Shown one piece after another: positions 9,135 to 20,852 of a DNA stretch of 64,000 bases. Location: contig JAAOMT010000479.1 of assembly GCA_016748015.1 (NCBI GenBank), positions 474,888 through 538,887 of the forward strand. The letters run 5' to 3'. This DNA comes from Geosiphon pyriformis (lineage: Eukaryota > Glomeromycota > Glomeromycetes > Archaeosporales > Geosiphonaceae). The notes under the pieces were generated by a model. The model was not told the origin of the DNA. It saw only the letters and a list, made by a program, of their open reading frames with translations, and did not search any database. Position numbers and translations under genes: made by a program. Within the stretch, counting starts at the first letter, position 1. Each line of letters begins with the position of its first letter.

Positions 9135-10511
9135 CTACACAGCTATATAAACTAAAACTGAGTTACCTACACTTAAGAAAAACAAACAAGATTTGTGAAA
9201 GCCAAAACAAATACTAAAAGCATCAGCAATGCCAAGCAATTTGACCATCCTAGTCAACAACTCAGAGGCCAAACCAAAAACTGAGACAAGAACTGAACCA
9301 TCAAGAAAAATCAACCCATTTTTTTTCATATAAACACAATGTTTAACATGAACTGACCAGACACTACTCCTAAAATCAAGACTAAAAGAGTACACAAATT
9401 TGACAATTTCCAAACCAGCAACCTTGGAATCATAAAAGATGGTGACCATCTCATGAAACCAATCATTAAAAATGAAACTCTTATAAAAAACCATGGCCAA
9501 AAAGGAGTCAGAAACACATGAAGACAACATTTGTAATATGCCCGAAGAAGAATGAGAGAAACCAGAGATCACCTTTCAGGAGTCCACATAGGATTCCAAC
9601 AACTGACATCGGACAGATTCATTAATCTTGTAAGAGAACACATGATCTGATGCCTCCACATTGTCACAATATAAGCACAACACACTCAAATATAGTCTAT
9701 TATAAAGGCACTTTAAAACAGCAACTAGCAGCCAGTAGTGCAAAGTCTTCATGAAATAAGAGTGAGCATTAGCTGAAGGTCTGCTGGTAAAACCAGTGGC
9801 CATGTGCAAGTCAAGGTGCCAAACCAAAGATAAATGGAGCCAGTCAACCTCAAAAAGCAAGCTGCCTGCCAAAAACTTGAAACCAGAACCAACCTCCCAG
9901 CATATACAACAAACTGAACAATAAATATCACGTACAAAATGTCTGGAATTGCCAGAAACCACACTACTATTAGCCACTAGGAAGTGTTCACCCAAGTGAT
10001 AAGAAAGATACCAACCAGAGAGAGAAATATCATCAGCAATTGTGTCAGCATGCTCATTTCTTGAAATGCCAGAGTGGCCCTTAACCTTATGCCAGCTGAC
10101 CTTTAAATTTTTACAGTGAATAACATTGACAATATGATAATGTTCAACCCAATACTGATTATAAAAGTTGGAACATGCCAGACTTAATTCAGACTTGTAG
10201 GCATCCAGAGCAGATTGACTATCAGAAAACAGTTTAACAGAGCTCAGTGGGGGAACACACTCCAGAGCCAGTGCAATAGCCTGCAACTCCGCCAAAGTAG
10301 ATGACATCAAATCCAACACACCGATGCCCAAACCCAAATTAATGTCCTCAAAAAATGCAGCAGCGCCAGTTCTACAACCAACTGTACCCAGATTACTAAA
10401 AGACCCATCCATATACACTGACAAACTGTCGACACCAACTTGCAAGAAATAATCACAGACAGAAACAAAATTACTAGATTCAAGAATATTCAAAGAACCA
10501 ACCCCATCCAA
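9135..10511 (-). pseudogene. LINE2 ORF2 C-terminus: RNase H, CCHC finger and terminal domain
   Basis: A 311-codon open segment (10511 to 9576) holds RNase H with acidic residues in VYMDGS, STLAELQAI, LFSDSQSALD and EHADTIAD, and the histidine in VKGHSG, so the catalytic set looks intact. Near its end CLYCDNVEASDHVFSY is the C-X2-C-X7-H-X4-C finger with the last Cys changed to Tyr. A further open segment at 9572-9135 encodes the hydrophobic C-terminus that also ends LINE1 and LINE3 (MKKNGLI... block). Only one TGA-type stop (about 9573-9575) separates the two pieces. Confidence 0.92.
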
Positions 10512-10599
10512 AACTGAGAAATGAGTGAAAAGAAAATCTCCACCATCAAGAAATGCAACAGAAAACTTGAACCACTCAGAAACAGGGCCATGAGGGTCT

Positions 10600-12910
10600 A
10601 ATTTTTTCTAATGCTTGAAGGTGTGCCAATCAAAGACAGAACCATGACAATCGTAAAGTTGATCCACAAAGACAACACCATATCATTGGAGAGAAGGAAA
10701 AAACCTGAGAAACTGTGACTCACCCAGAACAGCAGACATAAAGACCCCACCACAAAACTAAAAAGAATTGGCCAAAGAGCCATCCCGGAACAAATCGCAG
10801 TCAAGAAGAATGCAAACCATGCCTGCCAGAAAGTTATTAGAAGAACTGACACAAATACGCACAGGAAAACTCAATAAATAAACAGAACACCAGCACAGAA
10901 CCTGCAAGTCATGGAACCTGTAAGAGAACAAACATCCCAGAATACCACCCGAGTTTGCAAAATTAACAAGAGAGACTATCTTGCTCTTAGACTGAACTTG
11001 AAAGAAAGATTTCAAACCATAAAAAAAAGAGTGATGAACTGTATCACTAGAAAAATTAAGAGGTAGGCCAGATTTAAATTTCAATCCTCTATGAATCAAG
11101 GTATCCTATTTGTTGCATGTACCAATAGGAACAAAACTGAACTGAGTCCTATAACTAACTATAAGATAAAGAACTACTGACACTAAATATAAGAACTGTT
11201 TATTCAAGACAGCTTTTTTCAGGACCAGATTGATAAAAAAATGAACATCTGAATTCGCCTTTACCAAACTAGGCTTTGAGAAATTTTTAGTCAAGAAAAA
11301 AATACCCAAATATCAATGAAATTCACCCTTTTTAGCAATGGAGATTGGCAAGCCACTAATAGAAAGAGAAGGAGTGCTGACTCTGTAATTGATAGGAATG
11401 GCCACAGTTTTGTCGTTATTGATAGAAATATTATTCATCCGAAAAAATTCACTTGTAACATCTAGAATGTATTGAATAGCTGTCTAACTACTACCAACCC
11501 AAATTGTATTATCAACGAAAACACCAGCAGTAAAAAAGGAAGAGAGCCCAGCCTAGGACTTAGCATGACTATTCCTTGAAATAAAATAAGAACTTAATCT
11601 ATAACCACACATGCTTTCCAGACTTCACATAGTAGAAGATCATAAAATATACACCACAGAAGAGAAAAAAAAACCTCCCCTTGGTCCAAACCATCATGCA
11701 CACAATAACCATTTGTCAGTCCAAAGTCCGTCATCACCCTGTTGATATAATTTTTATGAATACTACCAAAAAACTGAATAAACTTGCCACACATCTTGAT
11801 CCTGACCAAACTTTTCTCGAGATGTTCCTAGCTGACTGAATTGTATGCTTTTCACATATCCTGCAAAACCAACCAGAGTTCTTGATTCTTTTCCAATGCA
11901 TCCTCAATCATTGATTCAACTGCAAAAATAGGAGACTGAGTTGTTGTACTTTTTAAAACTAAAAAATTGTCCTTACAAAGAATGTTGAAAGAGCTGCATG
12001 CCAAAGAAATCCTATTAGAAAGAATCTTGGAAAGAATTTTACAAGCTGTCTTGATTAAAGCAATAGGACAGGTATTCATGAGAACACCTTCCCATTTATA
12101 TGGTTTAGGAATTATTGAGACCCAAGCTTTCAACCAAGATCCAGGCACTAATTTGGAAGACAAACAAAAGTTTAAAAGCACTAAAAGCATATTCAGAATT
12201 GATCTGTTATAATGTTTTCAAAGCTCGTTTGTAATACCTGAGAAATCAGCAGCTTTGTCATCAGACAGATTGGAAATCACATTAAGCAGCTTATTAAGCT
12301 CAACCAAATGCATTACACCAGAAAAAACCTTATCAAAAATGTAATCCAATGGCTGATATTAATGAGACCAAACATCAGTGACATCAGCAATCACATTATG
12401 CTTCCTGGTCCAACCTTCTATAATAACATCTACCTTAGATTTAACTGAATTGGGCTCCAAAATAAGCTTATCCTCTACAACCAGATGGTCTAGAACCACT
12501 TTGTAGAAAGAATGCTCCAAAACACTCCTGATAGTATAATCTTTATTCATCTCGAAGCTTTCCATCCTCTTATTTATAGCAGTCCTAATGTTTGTTTCTT
12601 TAGTTGCCAAAGACTCAGCAAGCTTGGATGCATGATAAAACTTTCTCATGCCAAAAAGAGCAGAATAAACATAACTAGAGATTGCACCAAAGTTAATAAG
12701 ATCCTGAACAACTGAGGCTTTGACACTGTTCAAAGAGTTCCAGCACTTCATAAGAAAGATGAAACTACCAATATTGCCCTTACAAGAGGTCTTGACAATC
12801 TTCAAAACCAAAAGCTCCAATCTATAAAACTTTGAAGAGACTTTGGTAAAAACACTATCAAAATTCTTGAACCATTTTTTTTTAAATATCTTATTTGCAA
12901 AAAGAACCAC
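10600..12910 (-). pseudogene. LINE2 ORF2 middle: reverse transcriptase
   Basis: This is the target-primed reverse transcriptase of the LINE. Open pieces are 12910-12359 (linker between endonuclease and RT), 12190-11852 (fingers, with WVSIIPKPYKWEG and the IALIKTACKILSKIL block), 11809-11594 (GFGL-type segment) and 11309-10598 (thumb and beyond). The active site is FVDN at 11508-11519: the second aspartate of the usual FxDD is Asn. Several stops lie between pieces. Confidence 0.9.
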
Positions 12911-12989
12911 TATTTTGCATAAAACATCTTACATGGCATCCAGATCTGAGAACTTGACAGTGGCAGCGAATTTGTCAGAGAACATCTCA

Positions 12990-13812
12990 GCATTAGCCAA
13001 TGTGGCATTTCTAAAATTTTCTTATCTACTGTTATTAGCACCCTTGAAATCAAACTTCCAGTGATCCTTATTAGCCTGCTTATAAAGAAAGTTTAACCAC
13101 ATATCCAAAAGTCCACCCAAACTCATTGACACAAAAACAGCTTGATGATTAGTATCAAAAAATTTACCAACATCACACACTACGCAATCCACCATGGCAT
13201 TGACTAAGTTTGTGGAAACAAATAAGAAATCAATAGTCTTAGTCATGCCCTGAGAGTTAGCCCATGTGAGCATTTTAACAAAAGAACTTTTACCCAAGAA
13301 ATTAATCAAACCAAAATCTAAACACTTTTTGAAACTAGCACACCTTTGAGAGCTGTCCTCATTGAAGTCACCACCCAAAACCACAAATGAAGATTCATTA
13401 ACTGCTTTTGCTATCACAGAATTAACTTTATTAGCCTAAAAGAAGTAAACAGCCAGAAATGCTTCAGCATAGAGCCCTAAAATTGACACAGAAAGTTTAT
13501 GTTTGAACAACAGCTTGATTAAAAAGAGCTGACCAGGCACCTCAAAAACTTTACAAACATGACAAGCTAGAGAATTGTTTATAATGATTGTAATGCCAGC
13601 ACCAAAAAACTCCTTATTCAACCCAGATGAAAAAACTTTAATCCTATTGAACTTATCCTTAATCCAAAACCTACAACTAGATCTCAGCTTTGTCTCAGTA
13701 ATTATCGAAACCAAATTTCCAGAATCTTTATGCCAATGGATAATGTTCTCTTGCTTGGTGGGGACATTGATACCACGAACATTACACGTTATAAATTTTC
13801 AAACAAAATCAC
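12990..13812 (-). pseudogene. LINE2 ORF2 N-terminus: APE-type endonuclease
   Basis: This domain nicks target DNA for target-primed reverse transcription. Motifs in order are TCNVRGINVP near 13780, the metal-binding Glu in SIITETKLR (about 13685-13708), VLGGDFNED (about 13370-13395), the IDFLFVS block (about 13225) and DTNHQAVFVS (about 13130-13160), the equivalent of the SDH motif. Open pieces are 13714-13436 and 13417-13022, joined across one stop. It follows ORF1 almost directly. Confidence 0.9.
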
Positions 13813-15761
13813 TCATTGGAGAGAAAGAGAAATAGACAATTCCAAACCAGAGCACAAACAATCCAATCTTTTCAAGACAGATTCAACTAACACCTCTAAA
13901 GCCACCATTTTGGATTCTAATTTGCCCACCTTGGTGGTCAAAACTTTAGAACTACTTAAACTGAGGTCAACAACCAAGTCTGTAACAACAACCAAAAGAA
14001 AGGAAAGAAGAGATGCCAGTGTATTATCTAAAGCCATTTCTGAGTCCAAATTAGACACTACAGGCACAAAAACAACCAGAGGAGGGACATGAGAATCAGA
14101 TGCCAAAGGCACCAATTCCACAAAGCTCAATTTTTTCATAATAGCCAAAATCTGGTTTATCAAAAGCTTTAAAGAACATTTCAGAGAAACCAATCAATTA
14201 ACCAAGCAGAAATCACCAAGGGAGTCAGAAACCAGCAAGCCAGGTTTAGCACCTAAAGATGAACCAGTACCAAAAAAACCTGACAAAACCACATGAAAAG
14301 AAAAACTGCTAGCAGCTTATGTCCAAGTTTTTCTGCCAAAAAAAACTGGACGAATGATTGGCACCTGTTTCTTCTTATATATATTGGCCAAATAGACCTG
14401 ATTCTGAAGAGTTACCACCTGCTTACCATAAGCACCAGAATTCCTACCCAATGAACACACTGTAGAGATATGACCCAATTGTTTACATTTGGCACAACAA
14501 GCCAGAGAAAAACCAGCCCAGCACAAATTTACACTCTTATAAACTGGAATAGAACCAATAGCAGCCAATTTGGATGCCTCATTCTTAAAACAGACCACTG
14601 TACATCTGTTACATACATAAGAACTAGGATTGCGACCAATAAAACAGGTCCTTCCACCATATGATTCAAGTAAACTAGACAAATCATGAGCAGTGGTACC
14701 AACTGGTAAAGTATAGAGCAAAGCCCTATGCTGATCCCTAAATATCCAAGATTGTTTATTCTCAATTGTCAAGACAACTTACACAGAGTTCTTTTCTATG
14801 AAAACCAACTACTTAAAACCAACTAAACTAGCTACTTTAGATGATTTATATTTGACCAAAGCTTTTTGCCACAGACCAATCAATTGCATTTTGATTGACA
14901 CAATCTTTCCAAACTTAGAAAACACAGATTCCACAGCCAATTTGGAAAGATTGACTGGGATCTTCTTGATAATCACTTCCTGATCCAAACAACTGTTTAC
15001 TTTCCTTATCTCATTATTAACCAGAATTTTTTTACTAACAGCTGATTCTTTTGCCTTTTTTAAACTAGATTCTGAAATAAAAGATGATCTGATAATTCCA
15101 AAAAATTTTGAGGGAGTAGAAGCTCTCCCAAAACCATCCACATAATAAAAAATTTTTTCACACAAATCAACTTATTACTAAATGTCTTACCAGACACAGC
15201 TAAAAGTTCAATGTCAAGTATGAAAAATTTCAACAAATTGAAACTCTGTTTCTCTGGAGCACATGATTTGAGCAGTGGCAACTTATTGGACCCCAAAACC
15301 ACATGAGGAGGAAGTACTTGTTCACTATTGTTATTACTCATACAGTTGAATAAAGGCTGCTTTGGCAGGTTTCTCAACATATATGTATGGATGCGAGTTT
15401 TTCTCAGTGTAGTCTCATCTATATTATTATTCTCACCTGATTCTGCATAGCTGGTTTCTTCGGCTACCATGTTTGTCATATTCTTGACATCTGAGAGTTT
15501 GCTTACACTGCCAGTGACACTGCCAACTTTGCTGTTCCAAGACACCACAGGTTCAATGCCAACACTACCAATATTTCCCAAGCTCAGAGAGCCTGCAGAC
15601 GAGTCAATCATGTTGTCAATTATGGTTTTCTTTGTTTTCTTATATGATGCACCACAGAAGTAAATGGTATCTAAGCAATTCTTTTTAGCATTCAGGTAAG
15701 TCTCCAAACCAGCCAAAACCGAGCCAGAACCACCAGCAGACAAGCCTACTGGTTCTATCAT
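13813..15761 (-). pseudogene. LINE2 ORF1: RNA-binding protein with RRM-like folds and CCHC knuckle
   Basis: The start codon at 15761 begins a Ser/Gly/Asn-rich N-terminus (233 codons). The frame shifts near 15160 at an A/T run, continuing as 15165-14809 with an RRM-like unit (VIIKKIPVNLSKLAVESVF, then KALVKYKSS). The next piece, 14772-14317, carries a second RRM-like region and the zinc knuckle CAKCKQLGHISTVC (C-X2-C-X4-H-X4-C intact, about 14451-14492). The C-terminus, 14193-13813, contains a Leu/Val-rich, probably coiled segment and ends just before ORF2. Such ORF1 proteins package the LINE RNA. Confidence 0.82.
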
Positions 15762-15885
15762 GACAAAAGGGGTTGTGTTAAAAGAAATGACTTGAATGTA
15801 CTAAGGGAAAAGGAATAAAGTAAAGCAATTTCTTCTATAAATTCTTTCACTCTTGTAGTGGCCAGAGGATCAATGAGAAAAAGAT

Positions 15886-18573
15886 AGTAGATTATTTAAA
15901 TTTCTAAAATTAAAAATAAATTTACTAAAAAACAAATTAATTAACTTAATACTATTTTTAATATTAGAACTTAATTTATATTACAAAGTTATAATATATT
16001 TAATAGTGTTTTTATTTAAAAAAAAAGATTTAACAGTTAATATCTTATTATAATTTATTTTATTAAAATCAATTTTAAATTTAAAACAAACAATATTTTT
16101 AAAAACACTAAACAAAAAATTAGCAAAATTATTAGCAGCATTTTGTATAAAAAACAGATTTTTCTCTATTTAAAAAACTTTGTTAACATTATTGTTTAGA
16201 AAACTGATAACTAAAATAATCAAAAAACCAATAAACTTAATAATAAATTTTATTAAAACAGTTAAGCTTAATATTTAAGTTTTCTAAGAATTCAATTTAG
16301 ACTAACAACAAGATTAACAGCAAAAACAACCAGAAAAGTAGCAAAAAAAAAAGCAAAAAAAGCAAAAGTCTTGACATAAAACTTTCTATTAACAAAAAAA
16401 AGACATGAAAGACTTAAAACCAACAACAAACTTAAAAAACAACTTAGAAAAAAAAGATAAAAACACTTTGTATTTAGCAAACAAATAATTCAAACTTTAA
16501 TATTTGTAATAATAATAACTTTAAAAGTTTTTTACCAAATATAATATTTGTATAAAATATTAGTTTTAGTTATAATAAGCTTTGGTATTATATAAGACTC
16601 AAAAATAATAACAGCAAAATATTAATAATAATAAGAGTTAGAAAAGTAGAAAATAAAACAATATGATTATTAATCTAAAAAATTATATTACTAATTTTAA
16701 AAGCAATACAACCAAAAAAAAAAGTTGACTAAATCGGTTTTCAAAAAATTTTTTAAGATAATAATCTCTTTTTAATTGAAAAAAATCCAAATACTGTCTT
16801 TTTAATTAATACAAACCAGTTATTAAAAGTAATAACAGCAAAAAAAAAGTTTTTAAAAATCATAATAGCATATTGTTACAAATTAGTAAGCTTTAATTTC
16901 ACAAAAATAATAACACCAAAAATACCAAATATATTTTTAATATTATCAAAAAATGTGCCAAAAAAGACATTATAAAATACAACAAAAGTAAAAAAAAAAA
17001 ACTAAAAGCCAATACAGAAAATTTTAAAATTTTAAATATAATCAAAAAAAAAGACCATTAATAAAATCTTAATAATAGCAACAAAAAAATCTTTAGAAAC
17101 AAAGTCTATACAAAACAATTTAATATTGTTTTTGAAAACTAATTTAATTTTAAATATAATATTAAGCATTAAAGTAAAAGTTATCTATTTAAAAAATTTT
17201 TGACAATTAAAAATTGTTTTTTAAGTATTATTAAAGGCAGTATCAGAAAACAGAAAAGAAAAAATTAATTTAATTTCTATTTAATTAATTTAATTCTTAA
17301 GATCAAATAACTTAATAGATTATTTTGCTTTTAAAACTGATAATAATCTACCAAAAGATATTATATTTATAGTTTATAAAATTAATAACTTGGTTTTTTA
17401 AATTAATAATTAAATTTGTTTTATTTTTGGTTTATTAATATTAATTATTATTAATAAATTGTTATTATTATCTTTAAATCTAAAAAGTTTTTAATAAAAC
17501 AATTATTAAAATTAATACTTTATATAAAAGTTTTATTTTTTTTTTGAATATTAATATTGTTAGAAATATTAAAGTTTGAATTATTTAATATTTGTTTGTA
17601 AAAATGTTTTTATTGCTTTTTTTAAACAAAATTTTAAGTTTTTGTTGTGTTTAAGATTTTTGTTAATTGGTTTACTGAATTTATGTTTTATATTAAAACT
17701 GTTGCTTTTTTATTAATATTTTATTTTAATATTTTTGGTTGTTTGTTAATAAAATATATAAATCTAAATTAATTTTTAAAATTTAAGCTGTAAAATTTGT
17801 TATTTTAAATATATAATTACAAAAATTAATTTTTTAATTGATTGTTTTTTTTTGGCTGTTAAATTTAATTTTATAAAGATTATATTGTTTTTTTAAAAAT
17901 TTAAATTAATATTATTAACTTATTTATTATTGTATTTAAAGATTTTAACAAATTCAAAAATAAAAAAAGACTTATTAATTATAAAAATATATAGTATTAT
18001 AATAATAATAAATTAAGTTTAATAAAAATATAATAAATAAAAAATTGTACAAATTTGTTAAAAATAAACAGATTTTTGTCAAGTACTTTAAACATTTAAT
18101 GTTTTTGGTTTAAAAAATAGATAAATATTTATTGGCTTAAGTTTAAATAATTAATTATGTATTATAAAAAATATAAAATTTAATTTTAAAAAATAGAAAC
18201 ATTAGATTTTTGGTAAAAATTTACTTATTTAAAATATTAAATATTTGATTTAAATTATTAAAGTAAATATTTTTTTTATTTAATATGCAAGCTTAATTAT
18301 TATTTGTAAATATTTGGTTTTAATTTTTAATGTTTTAATAATATTGTTTTAGTTTTTTGCATATTTTTTTATTAATTTTATTTAATAATAATAATAACAT
18401 ATTAAATTTATTAAAATAACATAATATATATATTAAAGAATAATTCATAATGTAAATAAATTAAAAAAATAATTATAATCGATTAGTCTAAATTAAAACA
18501 GTATTGTAATTCAAAAAAAGTATATTAAACATTACAATAATAAATTAATAAATGATCCAAAAACACTTGATGA
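15886..18573. other. AT-rich desert without recognisable genes
   Basis: Almost entirely A and T, with stops in all frames and only low-complexity ORFs. It probably contains decayed transposon sequence, but I could not align it to the families in this window. Composition changes sharply near 18570, just before the host island. Confidence 0.7.
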
Positions 18574-18613
18574 CAGAGAAGGAACGCGATCAAATTTCCA
18601 AGTTTTCCACTTC

Positions 18614-20137
18614 ATGGCTGCCCAACCGAAAACCGAGGAAAGGCTGTATCCCTCGCTTGAATCTTTTCGGACTCGTAAAGGGGATAAAGTGACGCGAAAG
18701 TACACTCAAGCTCTTAATTCTGACAACTTAGTTGCTCAAAATCTCAAGAGACCGAAAGGAGAACGACTTTATCCTTCGCTTGACTCTTTTGATTCAAGTA
18801 AACAGGACAAAGCGACGAATCAACCGACATACACGGGCACTTACGCTCTCCGTCTTGGCTATATCCCACCTGACAAGCTACCCAAATCCAAACCTGGTTT
18901 CGACCTTCCTGCCACTTATAAAAAACCCTCGACTGCTTTTTGGAAAAAAAAACTGTGGTGGTGGTTTTTCTACCTTCTACTCGCTACACTATTTTATTAT
19001 TACTATTGGAAGCCAAACATGGAGATCGGCTTTTGTGACGAAGAGAATCGTGAGAGGAAAGGTATGAATATTATAGTGAATATTTATTTACAACATTAAA
19101 TTGCAAATTCTCCAGTTTTCAAGAATCTGCTTTTTTCAAGACCTACTTGACTATTATACACGAGTTACCTGTACGGAATGCCCTCCACACGCCAAGTGTA
19201 GCAATGGAAAATTACTGGGATGTTCAGAGGGATACAGCTTAGATAAAATTCATCCCTTATTTCAACGTTTTTATCCAACATCACAGCGTTGCGTGCCTGA
19301 TCGTCAGCAACCCGAAAGGATACAAAAATTAAAGACTGCCATCGATAAATTAGTCGCCCAGGAAGCTGGAAAGCTAGCTTGTAAATCTACTTCTGGGAGG
19401 TACGAATTTGCTGAAGATTATATCAAAAAATTATTGAAACCTTCGCTTGTACTCGTACCGGACGATTGGTCAGAAGCAGTTAAACAATTGGAACGCGAAG
19501 GCGTGGGCGTAGAAATAGAATGTGATGACAAGTATGCATTTTTTACGAATATTCAATCAAATTTATTTTGGATCAATGGCTAATGTGCAGATTTGATGAG
19601 AATAGAAGGAAATGTTTCTTCCAATCGATGCACCCCGAGATTCCCCTTATGTGTCGATTTCGAAAAGCGACCTACAATTTCTTGCGGCCATTAATACTCA
19701 TATTAGTAATAACATTTAGCTCGCTGGTATCAATATATTTTATTTTCGGCCCTCTCGTGAAATGGATATACTCTTTCTATTTGAAAGGTAAAAGAGAAAA
19801 GCAAGAAAATCGCGAATACGCAAAACGAATAGCACTTAAGCTGAACGAATGCTTGCATAAATCCTCAAAAGAAAATGTAAGCGCATGAAATAAGATTTTC
19901 ATATGTGATCTCATCATAATCTAATTTATTATTTTTAATGATCTTAAATTAAAGCGCCCATTCTTTCCCATGGCTGTTGAACATGAGATCTTTCGCCATT
20001 ATCAGCAGCTGCCCACTTATAGATTTCGAAGAATATGGAAGGTGGCAATAGAAGAGTTCAAAGAGCTTCCAAATGTCCAAGAAAGGATGTTTGGTCAAGA
20101 AACAGGTTATATATTTTTATCTGGGATATCATCCTAA
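18614..20137 (+). CDS. Src1/Man1-like inner nuclear membrane protein (4 exons, about 435 aa)
   Basis: Exons by consistent GT-AG joins and phase: 18614-19061, 19141-19531, 19591-19876 and 19955-20137. The family spans the inner nuclear membrane twice and binds chromatin. Residues 114-132 (LWWWFFYLLLATLF..) form membrane segment 1, preceded by basic KKPSTAFWKKK. Residues about 133-312 are the luminal Man1-Src1 domain with conserved cysteines (CTECPPHAKC, LLGCSEGY, MCRF). Residues about 313-332 form membrane segment 2, and the tail faces the nucleoplasm. The N-terminus has two copies of ERLYPSL(E/D)SF (9-18, 50-59) and no recognisable LEM/HEH domain, unlike yeast Src1/Heh2. The last exon is the weak point: a GT at 20105-20107 might start a further intron, and the family's usual Trp-rich C-terminus is not seen before the stop. 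Confidence 0.85.
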
Positions 20138-20852
20138 GATTAATTGACGAGATGAAATACCAAAGACAATCATAACTTATACCTTTAATTACTCTGTTTA
20201 ATTTTCTGGCATTTTGCTAAAACTGAATGCCCCGAATTTAAATTTTAATGGCCGCTGGGAGTTTAGTTGAAACCTCGGAAATTTCGGTTTCCTGAGATCC
20301 TAAATCCCTAATATCCGTGATGTACCAATAAATGTGTATGCTCTGTCATGGTGTTTGGTCAATCTTTTAATTAAAGGGAAAATTTTTTGATTCCCTTTCG
20401 GAAACTTTTGTTTGTTTGTTAAGCTTCATTATTAAATTTTCATGGAGATCTCCACAATAAACTAAATATTGATTAATCAAATCAAATACTTAGATTCCCC
20501 CAATTTTTTTGATTCTAAAAATTCCGAATTGTTACAGCTTTTTTTCAATTTTAAATAAACTTTTGCGTTCAAAATACATGATCTTCGTGATTATTCATTA
20601 ATACCGTATATAGTTGGACTGTAACTAAAGCTCAAAAATTAAATTAAATTAAATTAAGATGACAGTAAAATTGTCCTACTGTAAGTTTCTAGATATATCC
20701 CCATCACTTACCACCTCGATGCTTCGTGACTAAAGAATATTCAACCATGTCCTCGTTTCATACAAATTGCCTATCACTATGTATAAAGTCCAGAAAAGTC
20801 TCTTACACTACTTTATCGATTAAGAAATTAAAAGGCCCAAGTTCTATAATCA
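20138..20852. other. Intergenic region between convergent host genes
   Basis: About 715 bases hold the 3' ends of the Src1/Man1-like gene and the phosphatase gene. I see no further ORF, RNA gene or transposon. A short repeat of AAATT/AATTA units lies at about 20637-20656. Confidence 0.6.

Larger units (their letters stand above)
9005..15885 (-). mobile_element. LINE2: near full-length non-LTR retrotransposon
   Basis: About 6.9 kb on the minus strand, the best preserved LINE here. It has a 5' leader (15762-15885), ORF1 (13813-15761), ORF2 (9135-13812), a 3' UTR with the family end block (rc GTGTTTAGACCTCAT, about 9026-9040) and a short A-rich tail. LINE3 has the same length once its solo LTR is removed, supporting these ends. 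Frameshifts and stops show that it is not active. Confidence 0.93.

Noticed and set aside
16292-16480. Minus-strand 62-codon hydrophobic ORF that might be a small membrane protein
   Set aside because: Composed of Phe/Leu from A/T tracts, without supporting context.
15886-18573. Mitochondrial DNA insertion, suggested by extreme AT content
   Set aside because: No mitochondrial gene, tRNA or rRNA motif could be recognised.
18732-19067. Plus-strand 111-codon ORF overlapping the Src1/Man1-like exon 1
   Set aside because: Out of frame with the exon that carries the membrane segment and splices correctly; no recognisable domain.
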